This document shows, one piece after another, positions 51,658 through 59,139 of a stretch of DNA of 64,000 nucleotides (position 1 is its first letter; each line of letters opens with the position of its first letter). Made by a program: the position numbers and the translations under genes. The notes below the pieces were generated by a model that was not told where the DNA came from, did no database searches, and worked only from the letters and a program-made list of their open reading frames with translations. The DNA lies in assembly GCA_028693165.1 (NCBI GenBank), contig JAQUVX010000005.1, forward strand, positions 124,001 to 188,000, read 5' to 3'. The stretch is from Lachnospiraceae bacterium (lineage in GTDB: Bacteria; Bacillota; Clostridia; Lachnospirales; Lachnospiraceae).

Positions 51658-51950
51658 AAAGCCACCCCCTTACACACCGGCAATACCCGGCTGAACCGAT
51701 ACCCGGCCGGCTGACGCCTGACCAGGTACTTCGCCATCGGAAACATATGGATACAGATATTCCCGGCATCCACCGTATAGAGCATCCGCGCCAGATAAGA
51801 CCGGTTCCCCGCTTCGTCCTCCGCAATAATTTCCACCACGTACTCGCCGTCCTGATCCAATGGAACCGGCACGGACCACGATCCATCCTGTGCCAGCTCC
51901 AGAACCACATCCACACCATCCACAGTACCATAGACCCTTGCTACTGCCAT
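51654..51950 (-). CDS. short Ig-like repeat protein
   Basis: This 98-aa protein has one bacterial Ig-like fold (AVARVYGTVDGVDVVLELAQDGSWSVPVPLDQDGEYVVEIIAEDEAGNRSYLARMLYTVD), matching the repeats of the 304-aa protein just before it. A C-terminal part with no match follows. Probably surface decoration. Confidence 0.75.
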   Translation of the reverse strand: MAVARVYGTVDGVDVVLELAQDGSWSVPVPLDQDGEYVVEIIAEDEAGNRSYLARMLYTVDAGNICIHMFPMAKYLVRRQPAGYRFSRVLPVCKGVAL

Positions 51951-51961
51951 GGTATACCTCC

Positions 51962-52876
51962 TTAGTCTGTCACCTCTACGGAAATCACACAGGTCTTGCC
52001 AGCATCTACCGGGTTCGGGGTAATTGTCGCATTCTTAATTACCGGTGCTACCTGATCCAACGTTACAGTCCGAGTTACGGTACTGGACTTGCCCGCGCTG
52101 TCTGTGGATACCACAATAATCGTATTTGCTCCGGCCACCAGCGTCAATTCCTTACTAAATGTGCCATCCGCATTGACCGTTACTGCCTGCGCTGTACCAC
52201 TGTTAAGCTTAATGGTCACTGTACACGGACTGGATGTCGCATCATTGGTCTTACCCGTTACGGTGCAGGCTGCCTGGTTGGTGATCAGATTGCTTTCCGG
52301 TGCCGTGATAGACAGGGTCGGCGGAACCGTATCGACAACAAATGTCACGGACTTCTGCGCCGCCGCATTGCCATCATAATCAGATGCATCCACCTTGATC
52401 GTGTTGCTGCCATCCGCAAGTGCCGTTGTTGGCGTGTAGGTACAGGTATAGCCCTTGCCGTCCGATGTAGCCGTCTTGGTAATGCCTGTGGTAATCACGG
52501 TACTACCAATGGTGATCTTAATGGTATCAGGATTCACACCGCTGTCCGCATCGGTTACGCTAAATGCAATCTGCGGCTTGTTATTTGTCAGCCGCGCGGA
52601 TGCTGTCGGCGCAGTGATCGTGATGACCGGTGCAACCTTTTCCTTAACCTTAAGCTTCAGGCTTGCGCCCAGCGTCGCATCCTGGTCGTCCTTAGTCGTC
52701 ACATTTCCTGCCTCATCCGTCGCCTTGATGGTGACCGGATAGTAATGCCCGTCATTGTTATTGTAGGACGACGTTGTAGGTGCCGTGACGGTCGCCTCGT
52801 ACTTGCCAGTGCCGCTGTTATAGGTCAGCGTCGTTGTGACGCCGTTGATAATAGCCTGTACTGATTTAACTGCCAT
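51962..52876 (-). CDS. Ig-like head decoration protein
   Basis: This 304-aa protein is made of about three to four Ig-like repeats (APVITITAPT ... NTIKVDASDYDGNAAAQKSVTFVVDTVPPTLSITAP ... GANTIIVVSTDSAGKSSTVTRTVTLDQVAPVI). Many phages display such domains on the capsid, where they may bind mucus or cell glycans. It lies right after the capsid gene. Lack of a signal peptide supports a virion role. Confidence 0.85.
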   Translation of the reverse strand: MAVKSVQAIINGVTTTLTYNSGTGKYEATVTAPTTSSYNNNDGHYYPVTIKATDEAGNVTTKDDQDATLGASLKLKVKEKVAPVITITAPTASARLTNNKPQIAFSVTDADSGVNPDTIKITIGSTVITTGITKTATSDGKGYTCTYTPTTALADGSNTIKVDASDYDGNAAAQKSVTFVVDTVPPTLSITAPESNLITNQAACTVTGKTNDATSSPCTVTIKLNSGTAQAVTVNADGTFSKELTLVAGANTIIVVSTDSAGKSSTVTRTVTLDQVAPVIKNATITPNPVDAGKTCVISVEVTD

Positions 52877-52888
52877 ATCGCTCCTCCT

Positions 52889-54010
52889 TTATCCCCTAGA
52901 AATGATACGCGCAATCGGGATTGCTTTGTGGTCGATTACCTTAAGACCTGCCCCGGTCCCGCCATTATTGACCAGTGTCCAGTTCTCACCGCTTGCCAGT
53001 TCCTCGTTGGTTGGCGACAGAGAAGCCTGGCGTTTCTTCGTGTAGGAAATCCCATACGGCGCATAGCAGGCCCGGTCCCTGGTATACAGGGTAGTCTCGC
53101 CTCCGTTCGTCTTCGGATCCCTCTGCATCTCATTGGGCACCTCTGCGCCGATCTTCTCAAAATCAATGGCGCCGTCCCCCAGCACATAGGTGGTATATTT
53201 ATCATAGGCTGGTACTGCTGGCACATAACCTTCCTGTCCCTCCGTTCCGCCTTCCTCGACTGCATCCACATGCTCCACCGGCATAGAATCATCCACGATA
53301 ACCGCCCGGCCATTCCAGGTCCCGATTGCAAGGTCCCTCTGGATCCCGTCCGCGTCCGTGTACTTCATGTAAGACAGCAGCCGCAGGTTTTCCAGGTTCG
53401 TTGCCGTGGTGGAATGCATGATCGCAATGGTGAACTTGGACTTGTTGTCACCAGACGCCTTCTGGATCGCCGTGTTCAGCGTGGTCGGTCCCACACAGCT
53501 TAAGGGATTCCCATCCTTGTCCGCCCCATTCACCGCCGTGATGTCATAGGTGTGGCCGTTGACGAACTCAAGGTTCTTGGCCCCGGTCATCGCGAAGATG
53601 CCTTTCAGCACCGACAACAGCACATCCTGGTACACATCGTCCCACCAGCCGGAAACCTGCGCGGCCACATTGTCCATGAAATTTGTGCCTCCCGTGATGT
53701 CTGTGGAGAAGTCATCCTCCGTCCATGCCTTGGAACGCCCCCACACCACCACGCTGCGCTCAAAGGTGGTTGTCCTCTCAGACGTAATATCCGTCTTGCC
53801 GTCATAATTGAGCGGCGCACCCTCCAGAAGCCCCTTCATCGGCAGGGTCGCATAGGCAGTGCCGGTCTGGGAGCTGAATGCCTGGCGGATCTGCTCGTTG
53901 CCCTTGAGCGCCCTGGACTTGATCAGCTCGTTTCTCTTAGTCTTGGGGATCCGGTCCACATATTTACCGAATGCCTCTGGGTTAAATGTTTTCTCATTAA
54001 ATTTTGCCAT
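52889..54010 (-). CDS. major capsid protein
   Basis: This 373-aa protein (AKFNEKTFNPEAFGKYVDRIPKTKRNELIKSRALKGN) has the HK97-like layout: N-arm, E-loop region with WGRSKAWTEDDFSTDITGGTNFMDNVAAQVSGWWDDVYQ, and conserved strands (TLNTAIQKASGDNKSKFTIAIMHSTTATNLENL; RAVIVDDSMPVEHV). It follows the scaffold gene. High confidence by position and family look. Confidence 0.93.
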   Translation of the reverse strand: MAKFNEKTFNPEAFGKYVDRIPKTKRNELIKSRALKGNEQIRQAFSSQTGTAYATLPMKGLLEGAPLNYDGKTDITSERTTTFERSVVVWGRSKAWTEDDFSTDITGGTNFMDNVAAQVSGWWDDVYQDVLLSVLKGIFAMTGAKNLEFVNGHTYDITAVNGADKDGNPLSCVGPTTLNTAIQKASGDNKSKFTIAIMHSTTATNLENLRLLSYMKYTDADGIQRDLAIGTWNGRAVIVDDSMPVEHVDAVEEGGTEGQEGYVPAVPAYDKYTTYVLGDGAIDFEKIGAEVPNEMQRDPKTNGGETTLYTRDRACYAPYGISYTKKRQASLSPTNEELASGENWTLVNNGGTGAGLKVIDHKAIPIARIISRG

Positions 54011-54039
54011 GTCTCAAATCATCCTTTCTTTTTTCTTGA

Positions 54040-54633
54040 TTACTCAATCTTCGCTCCTGGATTCGCTTCCAGATAAGCACACATCTCGCTGTAGGTCATC
54101 TCCGATGGCTTCTTATCCACCGGCGGAGTCCCCCTCCCGTCAGCCGGTTTGCCGCCCTTGATCTGCTGCTGGGGCGTTTTCTCCTCCTTGAACAGGAATG
54201 CCTTCTCTTTCTTCAGCGCCTTGAGCTGCTCCTCCAGGCCTGTGACCTTCCCGTCCTCCGACAGGATCAGCTTCGACTTATCGAACAGCCCCGCCACCAG
54301 CTCCGCATCCTGAGCCGTGTCCCCTAGTGCCAGCTTGATCGCCGTGGACAGCTTCAGCTCCTTCATGTCGGATTCATACTGCTGCCTTGCCGCAAGATTC
54401 TCCGCCTGCAGGTCCGCGATCTGCTTTGTCAGAGTCTCGTTCTCGCCCGCAGATTTCCGCAGCGTCTCCAACTGCCCGTCCCGCTCCGTCACCTGCGCCG
54501 CCAGGGAGTCCCGCTCCTGCTTCAGCGCATCATACTCCGCCTTGGCTGCCTCGATGTCCGCGCCATTCTCCGACATGATCTTGTCGATGGCGTCCTTTTC
54601 CAATCCCAGGTCCTCTAAAAATTTTCGCTTCAT
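54040..54633 (-). CDS. phage scaffold protein (GP20 family)
   Basis: This 197-aa protein is dominated by a coiled coil (about residues 28-110, IEAAKAEYDALKQERDSLAAQVTERDGQLETLRKSAG ... TKQIADLQAENLAARQQYESDMKEL), as in Phage_GP20 scaffolds. A C-terminal capsid-binding part follows. It acts during procapsid assembly. The start has AGGAG upstream. Confidence 0.92.
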   Translation of the reverse strand: MKRKFLEDLGLEKDAIDKIMSENGADIEAAKAEYDALKQERDSLAAQVTERDGQLETLRKSAGENETLTKQIADLQAENLAARQQYESDMKELKLSTAIKLALGDTAQDAELVAGLFDKSKLILSEDGKVTGLEEQLKALKKEKAFLFKEEKTPQQQIKGGKPADGRGTPPVDKKPSEMTYSEMCAYLEANPGAKIE

Positions 54634-54795
54634 CTTATCTCTCCTCTACGATTTTTTACGTGGTATCACCACGCGATTGCAAGTTAAGCCGACTGTTTTA
54701 CGCCTGATCTGCTGGCATTTGGGTATAAAAATAACACCCAGGATTGCCCTGCGTGCCTGCTTCACTATTTGCCCCATAGCTGGGAGATATATGGA

Positions 54796-54921
54796 TCACT
54801 CAACCTTTCCGCACTTCGTGCACCGTCTCACATATCCATTCCGTTTCCTGCTCCAATGCTTCCGGTAACTGTGTCCCCTGCACAATTGCTCTCTGATCCA
54901 TTGGTAAATCCTCTCAATCAA
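54796..54921 (-). CDS. small zinc-ribbon-like protein (41 aa)
   Basis: A TTG-start frame at 54921 (GGAGG 9 bp before) encodes IERIYQWIREQLCRGHSYRKH then NGYVRRCTKCGKVE-stop. The end CxxC in a basic setting recalls a small zinc knuckle. The second cysteine pair is absent, unless C13 and a His act. The remaining 160 bases to the scaffold gene hold no clear gene. Confidence 0.45.
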   Translation of the reverse strand: MIERIYQWIREQLCRGHSYRKHWSRKRNGYVRRCTKCGKVE

Positions 54922-54936
54922 TTGCCATCACCTCCC

Positions 54937-55275
54937 TTAAATACAGTTGCACTGCCGGAATGCCTCGAAAATTTTAGGAGCCTGAACTGCGATCCAATCA
55001 ACCATCTCTTCATTTTGCGCCCATGCCCCTGCCCTGCCACTACATTCGCGCAGGCCGCTTTCGCACAAAAACGCGTGGATAATTTCATGGCGAAGAACCT
55101 TTTTACCATAATCCACTAAATCTTCAAGCGAATTGTCATCCTGCTCTAATTTCGACACGACTATTTTTCTCACACTGTGATCACAATAGCCATCATTGTC
55201 AATCATGTTCTTGTCTTTCTTTGGATCCGCATCCAAAATTATCTCATAATCAGTTCCAAGTATGTTTACCCTCAC
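54937..55275 (-). CDS. small zinc metallopeptidase (HExxH), phage-borne
   Basis: This 112-aa protein (VNILGTDYEIILDADPKKDKN ... KIVVSKL ... LRHEIIHAFLCESGL) has the HExxH zinc-peptidase motif within a helix, as in small phage neutral metallopeptidases. GTG 55275 is preceded by AAAGGAG, whereas the frame's earlier ATG adds a stretch of arginines. Lying between terminator 55321-55350 and the scaffold gene, it may be a prohead protease or a moron; the latter seems likelier. Confidence 0.78.
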   Translation of the reverse strand: MRVNILGTDYEIILDADPKKDKNMIDNDGYCDHSVRKIVVSKLEQDDNSLEDLVDYGKKVLRHEIIHAFLCESGLRECSGRAGAWAQNEEMVDWIAVQAPKIFEAFRQCNCI

Positions 55276-55288
55276 GTTTTTTCTCCTT

Positions 55289-55302
55289 TTGCGACGTCGC
55301 AA
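55289..55302. repeat. 14-bp palindrome, copy 2
   Basis: TTGCGACGTCGCAA sits just ahead of the metallopeptidase ribosome site. It is the same core as at 36338-36355. Confidence 0.8.
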
Positions 55303-55320
55303 TTAATTTAGGACACAAAA

Positions 55321-55350
55321 ATACCACCGGCCATTGCTGACTGGTGGTAT
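55321..55350 (-). terminator. strong terminator after MuF and the 48-aa gene
   Basis: Minus-strand ATACCACC / GGTGGTAT 8-bp stem with further pairing and TTTTTG after. It ends immediately after the 48-aa gene. Confidence 0.85.
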
Positions 55351-55497
55351 CTAGTGCTTCTCGTCTTCTTTCTTTTTTAATGCTTCAATATGCTTCTCAA
55401 ATGCTTCGTCAGACATGTTCCTAATCTGATCCAGATAACCGCCTGGCTCATATATTCTGTCGTCACAGATATATTCAGGCTCTTTATTTATACTCAT
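55351..55497 (-). CDS. small protein after MuF-JAB (48 aa)
   Basis: An acidic helical protein (SINKEPEYICDDRIYEPGGYLDQI ... AFEKHIEALKKKEDEKH). Start ATG 55497 has GGGGGTG close by; the longer frame is unlikely. It is the only gene between the MuF fusion and a terminator, the position in which an antitoxin or immunity partner of a MuF effector would be expected. That role is a guess. Confidence 0.6.
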   Translation of the reverse strand: MSINKEPEYICDDRIYEPGGYLDQIRNMSDEAFEKHIEALKKKEDEKH

Positions 55498-55507
55498 CTC
55501 ACACCCC

Positions 55508-57124
55508 CTATAGTTTTCTAAATTCAAAGCCATAAGTCTCTGACAATTCCTCTAACGCCTTTTCCATACTTGTAACTTCAGTATACCGTGAATTCTTACG
55601 TAATGCAACATCAAAATCAGAAAGCGTTATCTCTTTTTGCGGGCGAGTATAATAATATATGCTCCCATCATGACCAACTGTTATGCCTGATACATTTTCA
55701 TTTTTTATAAGAGCATTCAGATCTCCTATGCTTGGCGGCATCCCTCTGGGGTGATTATGTATTAACAGGATACGTTCTTTTGCCTTATCAGCCTCATTTA
55801 ATTTTCGAGTAAATGTTGACGTCCTTTCCACACCGGATTCGACTTGTTGTCCAAGTATACTCGCGATCTCATCTCCTGTATTCAGATTGACGGCATATAG
55901 CTCCTCTGTTTTCATGCCATCACGGTTACTTAGCGCCCATTTCGCCCTTGTTTCTATTGCATCTACCACTTTAGGGTTATCTGAAAGCTTTTCAAAACTC
56001 TCTCGATACTCTTGGCTTTGTATTTTAGGCCAATCCACTCCATAATTTCCTTTGGTTGCTTTGCGAGGAGAATCTTCTGCCTCAGACACAAACTCCTTTT
56101 TCCACTCCCCATACTTCATATTCGCCGGCACATAATAGGTCTCCCCAGTCTCCTCATCCCTCGCGGCTCGCTCCTCACCCACCATAAACTCATCATCAAA
56201 ATGCGGCACCGTGGTGGACCGGCAGTTTGGATGGAAAGGCGGCGCCGTCACCCCGACCTCATAGTCCTTCATGTCAAAGACCTTACCGTCCAGCTCCTGG
56301 CAGATCTCCGAAGTGTGGCTGTCCAGTGTTGCCAGGATCTCGTACTGCTCCACCCCAAGCTCCCTCAAACTGTCCTTCTGGGCCGCCGAAGCGATTGCTG
56401 CCGATTCCGTCATGATCAGGCGGCCTGCCTGCGCCCTGCTGACGTTCATGGTCTTTGCCAGACTGTCAATGGCCTTCTGCGGGGATTCTCCGCGGATGAT
56501 GCTCTGTGTTAGATCCGTGTGCAGGCTGTTCACCAGCTTCTGTTTATTCTTCCAGATCCGGTCTGAGAAATTTGTCCCATCCTGCGCCCATGACTGGCGG
56601 ATGACCTTGTCGATACGCTTATCATCCAGCCTTGCCAGACTCGACCCGATGCCGGTGCCTTTTGCCATCTCAAAAGCTGTGTGGTAATATCTGTCCGCAT
56701 AGGACTTGTGGAGAAAATCCGTCATCCCGCCCTCGTACTCCGCAGAGATCAGTTCCGCATGCTGCTGTGCCTGCAGCTTCATTGCCTCCAGATAAGAGAT
56801 ATGGTGCCGGGCAGAGGCGTTTTCCAGTTCCTTCATCCAGCGCTGGTCCACCGCGTTCTCCTCACCGGCTTTTATGTACTGGCTAACATCCCACTTGAAC
56901 TCCTCCAGTTCTCCCTTCTTCAGAAGCTTTTTTGCCCCTGCATAGCTGACGCCGTTGTTTTCCGCCAGACGCATGTACCACCGCTCGATGTCCATCTGGA
57001 TGCTGTTTGATGCCCGCCGGAACTGCTCCTGGACATCCTTGTAATAGGCAGCGCTGCGCCGGTACTGGTCGTCCTCCAGGGCTGCCATGCGGTCTTTCCA
57101 GTAATCAGGATTCTTCTTCGCCAT
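55508..57124 (-). CDS. MuF/SPP1 gp7-type head protein fused to a JAB/JAMM metalloprotease-like domain
   Basis: This 538-aa protein has a helical N-terminus (residues 1-190). The MuF core (about 200-320) contains IIRGESPQKAIDSLAKTMNVSRAQAGRLIMTESAAIASAA and the PPFHPNCRSTTVP motif. A linker leads to a C-terminal domain (about 375-538) with ILLIHNHPRGMPPSIGDLNALI: HNHP at 456-459, S465 and D468, the JAMM zinc signature, and E in KTEELYAV as the candidate general base. MuF proteins of temperate phages often carry C-terminal effector domains, delivered in the capsid. It starts inside the portal gene end (20-bp overlap) and is followed by a 48-aa gene and a terminator. Confidence 0.85.
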   Translation of the reverse strand: MAKKNPDYWKDRMAALEDDQYRRSAAYYKDVQEQFRRASNSIQMDIERWYMRLAENNGVSYAGAKKLLKKGELEEFKWDVSQYIKAGEENAVDQRWMKELENASARHHISYLEAMKLQAQQHAELISAEYEGGMTDFLHKSYADRYYHTAFEMAKGTGIGSSLARLDDKRIDKVIRQSWAQDGTNFSDRIWKNKQKLVNSLHTDLTQSIIRGESPQKAIDSLAKTMNVSRAQAGRLIMTESAAIASAAQKDSLRELGVEQYEILATLDSHTSEICQELDGKVFDMKDYEVGVTAPPFHPNCRSTTVPHFDDEFMVGEERAARDEETGETYYVPANMKYGEWKKEFVSEAEDSPRKATKGNYGVDWPKIQSQEYRESFEKLSDNPKVVDAIETRAKWALSNRDGMKTEELYAVNLNTGDEIASILGQQVESGVERTSTFTRKLNEADKAKERILLIHNHPRGMPPSIGDLNALIKNENVSGITVGHDGSIYYYTRPQKEITLSDFDVALRKNSRYTEVTSMEKALEELSETYGFEFRKL

Positions 57125-58649
57125 CTAAACGCTCACCATCCCGTCCCATCTCGCCTTCCTGATCTCCCTTGCCAAACGCCTGCTGGTACGGATCCATCCG
57201 CTCCATTTTCTTCTGTTCTTCCTCCTCCAGCATCTTCATTGCCGCCTCCACGTCATCCACCCATGGATGCTTCTGCAGGATAAGCTTCATAGGCAGCAGC
57301 CCCACGGACTTCGCACAGTTGTCGATCAGCTCTGACTCATTCACCAGGATATTCCGATTAAAGGTGATCTCCACCTCCTCCTGCTCAAAATCCCCCTGTC
57401 CGGTGCTGGCCAAATACTGGTCCACGAACCACAGAAGGTCATCAAACGCCGCCTGGTACTCTGTCTCCATGTCCTGGGCGTCCAGTTCAATGTCCTGATA
57501 AATCGTCTGGATGTGCATCTGGTTGGCGTCCCCAGTCAGGCGTGCATCCTTCGCATCATAGGTCTTGCAGTTCTCGATCAGCGCCTGCTTAAAGATTTCC
57601 AGAATGGCTTTATAGTTCTCCGCATTGACCTCCACCGTAAGGGTCCGCACATCACCACCTGCCCCAGTCCCATCATTGCGGACCTTGACCGCCCCATACT
57701 GGGATAAGTTCTTCCGGAACTCGCCTAAATTGGTGCCGTCGTAATTGACAATGACCAGGATCGTATTTCTGGCATCCTCACACATGTTGTTCTCAAATGT
57801 GCTGACCATCCGGTTGATGCCGTCCTGCAGGCTCTTACAGCACTTGATCAGCGGAATCTCATGGGCATTCCGTTTGAATGCGATCAGCGGCACCCGCTCC
57901 CAGTTGTAAGGGACCTCCCTGTGCTTCCCGTCCGGGTCATGCTGTTCCACCAGGTAATGGGCTCCGGAAGGATTCATCACATCCGGGATCAGGTGGCTGC
58001 CATCAAGCTGATAGCGGTCCACACCATTGCAGGAGTAAAGCTCGAAAAACTCATAAGTCTTTTCCGTCTCCCCCTCATATCCGTCCATCTGGTAGAAGCG
58101 GCCAAAGCAATCCAGCTCCGTGCGCTCCTCATCCACCCAGAACGGGATGACCTCATAGTTGCTGAACCGCTTGAACTGCAGCAGCCCCTGCTCGTTGTAA
58201 TAGGGGTACAGATACCCGATCCCGCCATTGATGGAATCCCCGCCGATTCGTTTTAAGCTGCGCATGAAGCGCTTGTCCAGGATTATTTTGATCGCCTCCG
58301 TGTACTTCTCATTATCACTGGTGATCGTAAATGGCTTTGACAGCAAGTAGTTTTTCTTCTGATCCACGGCCTTCTGATACTGGTTGTCCACAATCCGGTT
58401 GTCCGGCAGGTTCTTGGCCGGCTCCAAATCCCCTTTCTCGTTAATGACAGTACGCGGGGTATGGAGGATGTCATGGTCGCCCTGGTAATACCGCTCCGCC
58501 AAGATCATGTCACGCCGTACCGGGGACTGTTTCCATTTCTGGATCTCTTTTTCCAGAAACCGGATGTCCGTCATCCTCGTCCTGGCACATGCATTGACAA
58601 TGGCATTTATCCGCCGAGTCTCACTTCCGTAATCTATCATGGTTATCAC
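57105..58649 (-). CDS. portal protein (SPP1 gp6 family)
   Basis: This 514-aa dodecameric ring protein is the DNA entry point of the head. Recognisable parts: YYQGDHDILHTPRTVINEKGDLEPAKNLPDNRIVDNQYQKAVDQKKNYLLSKP near the N-terminus, and VPLIAFKRNAHEIPLIKCCKSLQDGINRMVSTFENN in the middle. It overlaps the MuF gene by 20 bp. Confidence 0.95.
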   Translation of the reverse strand: MITMIDYGSETRRINAIVNACARTRMTDIRFLEKEIQKWKQSPVRRDMILAERYYQGDHDILHTPRTVINEKGDLEPAKNLPDNRIVDNQYQKAVDQKKNYLLSKPFTITSDNEKYTEAIKIILDKRFMRSLKRIGGDSINGGIGYLYPYYNEQGLLQFKRFSNYEVIPFWVDEERTELDCFGRFYQMDGYEGETEKTYEFFELYSCNGVDRYQLDGSHLIPDVMNPSGAHYLVEQHDPDGKHREVPYNWERVPLIAFKRNAHEIPLIKCCKSLQDGINRMVSTFENNMCEDARNTILVIVNYDGTNLGEFRKNLSQYGAVKVRNDGTGAGGDVRTLTVEVNAENYKAILEIFKQALIENCKTYDAKDARLTGDANQMHIQTIYQDIELDAQDMETEYQAAFDDLLWFVDQYLASTGQGDFEQEEVEITFNRNILVNESELIDNCAKSVGLLPMKLILQKHPWVDDVEAAMKMLEEEEQKKMERMDPYQQAFGKGDQEGEMGRDGERLDGEEES

Positions 58650-58731
58650 CTTCTTTCATTGATAAATCATACTCCTGGTTTTATAATCTTCATACAGGCC
58701 TTGCGCCGAGTAATAAAGAGAGGAGTACTCC

Positions 58732-58932
58732 ATGCAAAGACAATATGTTTCTTCAAGCAGAATCACCAGTGTTGGCTGGTCGAACAACATTCTGGAAGTG
58801 GAATTCAAAAATGGCCGTGTATACCAGTACCATGGTGTCACACAGTCCGAATATCAGAATTTTATAAATTCCCCTTCGCTTGGTTCTGCACTTTCAAGAC
58901 TGGATAAAATCCATCCGTATAATCCAGTTTAA
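58732..58932 (+). CDS. KTSC domain protein
   Basis: This 66-aa protein on the plus strand reads QRQYVSSSRITSVGWSNNILEVEFKNGRVYQYHGV, a full KTSC domain (named for its Lys/Thr/Ser/Cys pattern; role unknown, often near RNA- or phage-related genes). GAGAGGAG is before the ATG. It is the only plus-strand gene in the prophage seen here, placed between portal and terminase genes. That fits an independently expressed moron. Confidence 0.85.
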   Translation: MQRQYVSSSRITSVGWSNNILEVEFKNGRVYQYHGVTQSEYQNFINSPSLGSALSRLDKIHPYNPV

Positions 58933-58940
58933 ACCCAAAC

Positions 58941-58962
58941 GGCGGTCAGAGTTCTGGCCGCC
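58941..58962. terminator. hairpin at the convergent end of KTSC and the 59-aa gene
   Basis: GGCGGTCAG agtt CTGGCCGCC pairs over 9 bp. It lies 8 bases after the KTSC stop and contains the stop of the 59-aa gene, so it may end both transcripts. There is no strong T tract. Confidence 0.6.
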
Positions 58963-59125
58963 CATCTCTTGGTATTGATAATTCAGTCCCCAGCACTTTT
59001 ACCCCATCCATATCGATAACCACTTTCGTATATGGGTCATAATGCTTATCCATATATTTCATTACAGGGCTACATAGCTTCAAAATCTCACTCATTTCAT
59101 CTTCTGAACAACAACCTTTTTCCAT
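58946..59125 (-). CDS. small phage protein (59 aa)
   Basis: A 59-aa protein (EKGCCSEDEMSEILKLCSPVMKY ... PYTKVVIDMDGVKVLG ... RDGRPEL-stop). AAAAGGAG lies at a good distance before the ATG at 59125. The packing behind the large terminase gene (14-bp gap) argues that it is real. No known family; two pairs of cysteines may bind metal. Confidence 0.6.
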   Translation of the reverse strand: MEKGCCSEDEMSEILKLCSPVMKYMDKHYDPYTKVVIDMDGVKVLGTELSIPRDGRPEL

Positions 59126-59139
59126 TCAAAGTCTCCTTT

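Noticed and set aside
51860-52864. Plus-strand frame of 334 codons opposite the Ig-like gene
   Set aside because: Antisense of repetitive Ig-coding DNA; rich in Cys/Arg without pattern and lying across two real genes.
54659-54673. Palindrome CGTGGT atc ACCACG
   Set aside because: Short, no T tract and no second copy; too weak to call a regulatory site.
54652-54795. 43-codon frame before the scaffold gene on the minus strand
   Set aside because: No ribosome site and no conserved feature; could be leader sequence.
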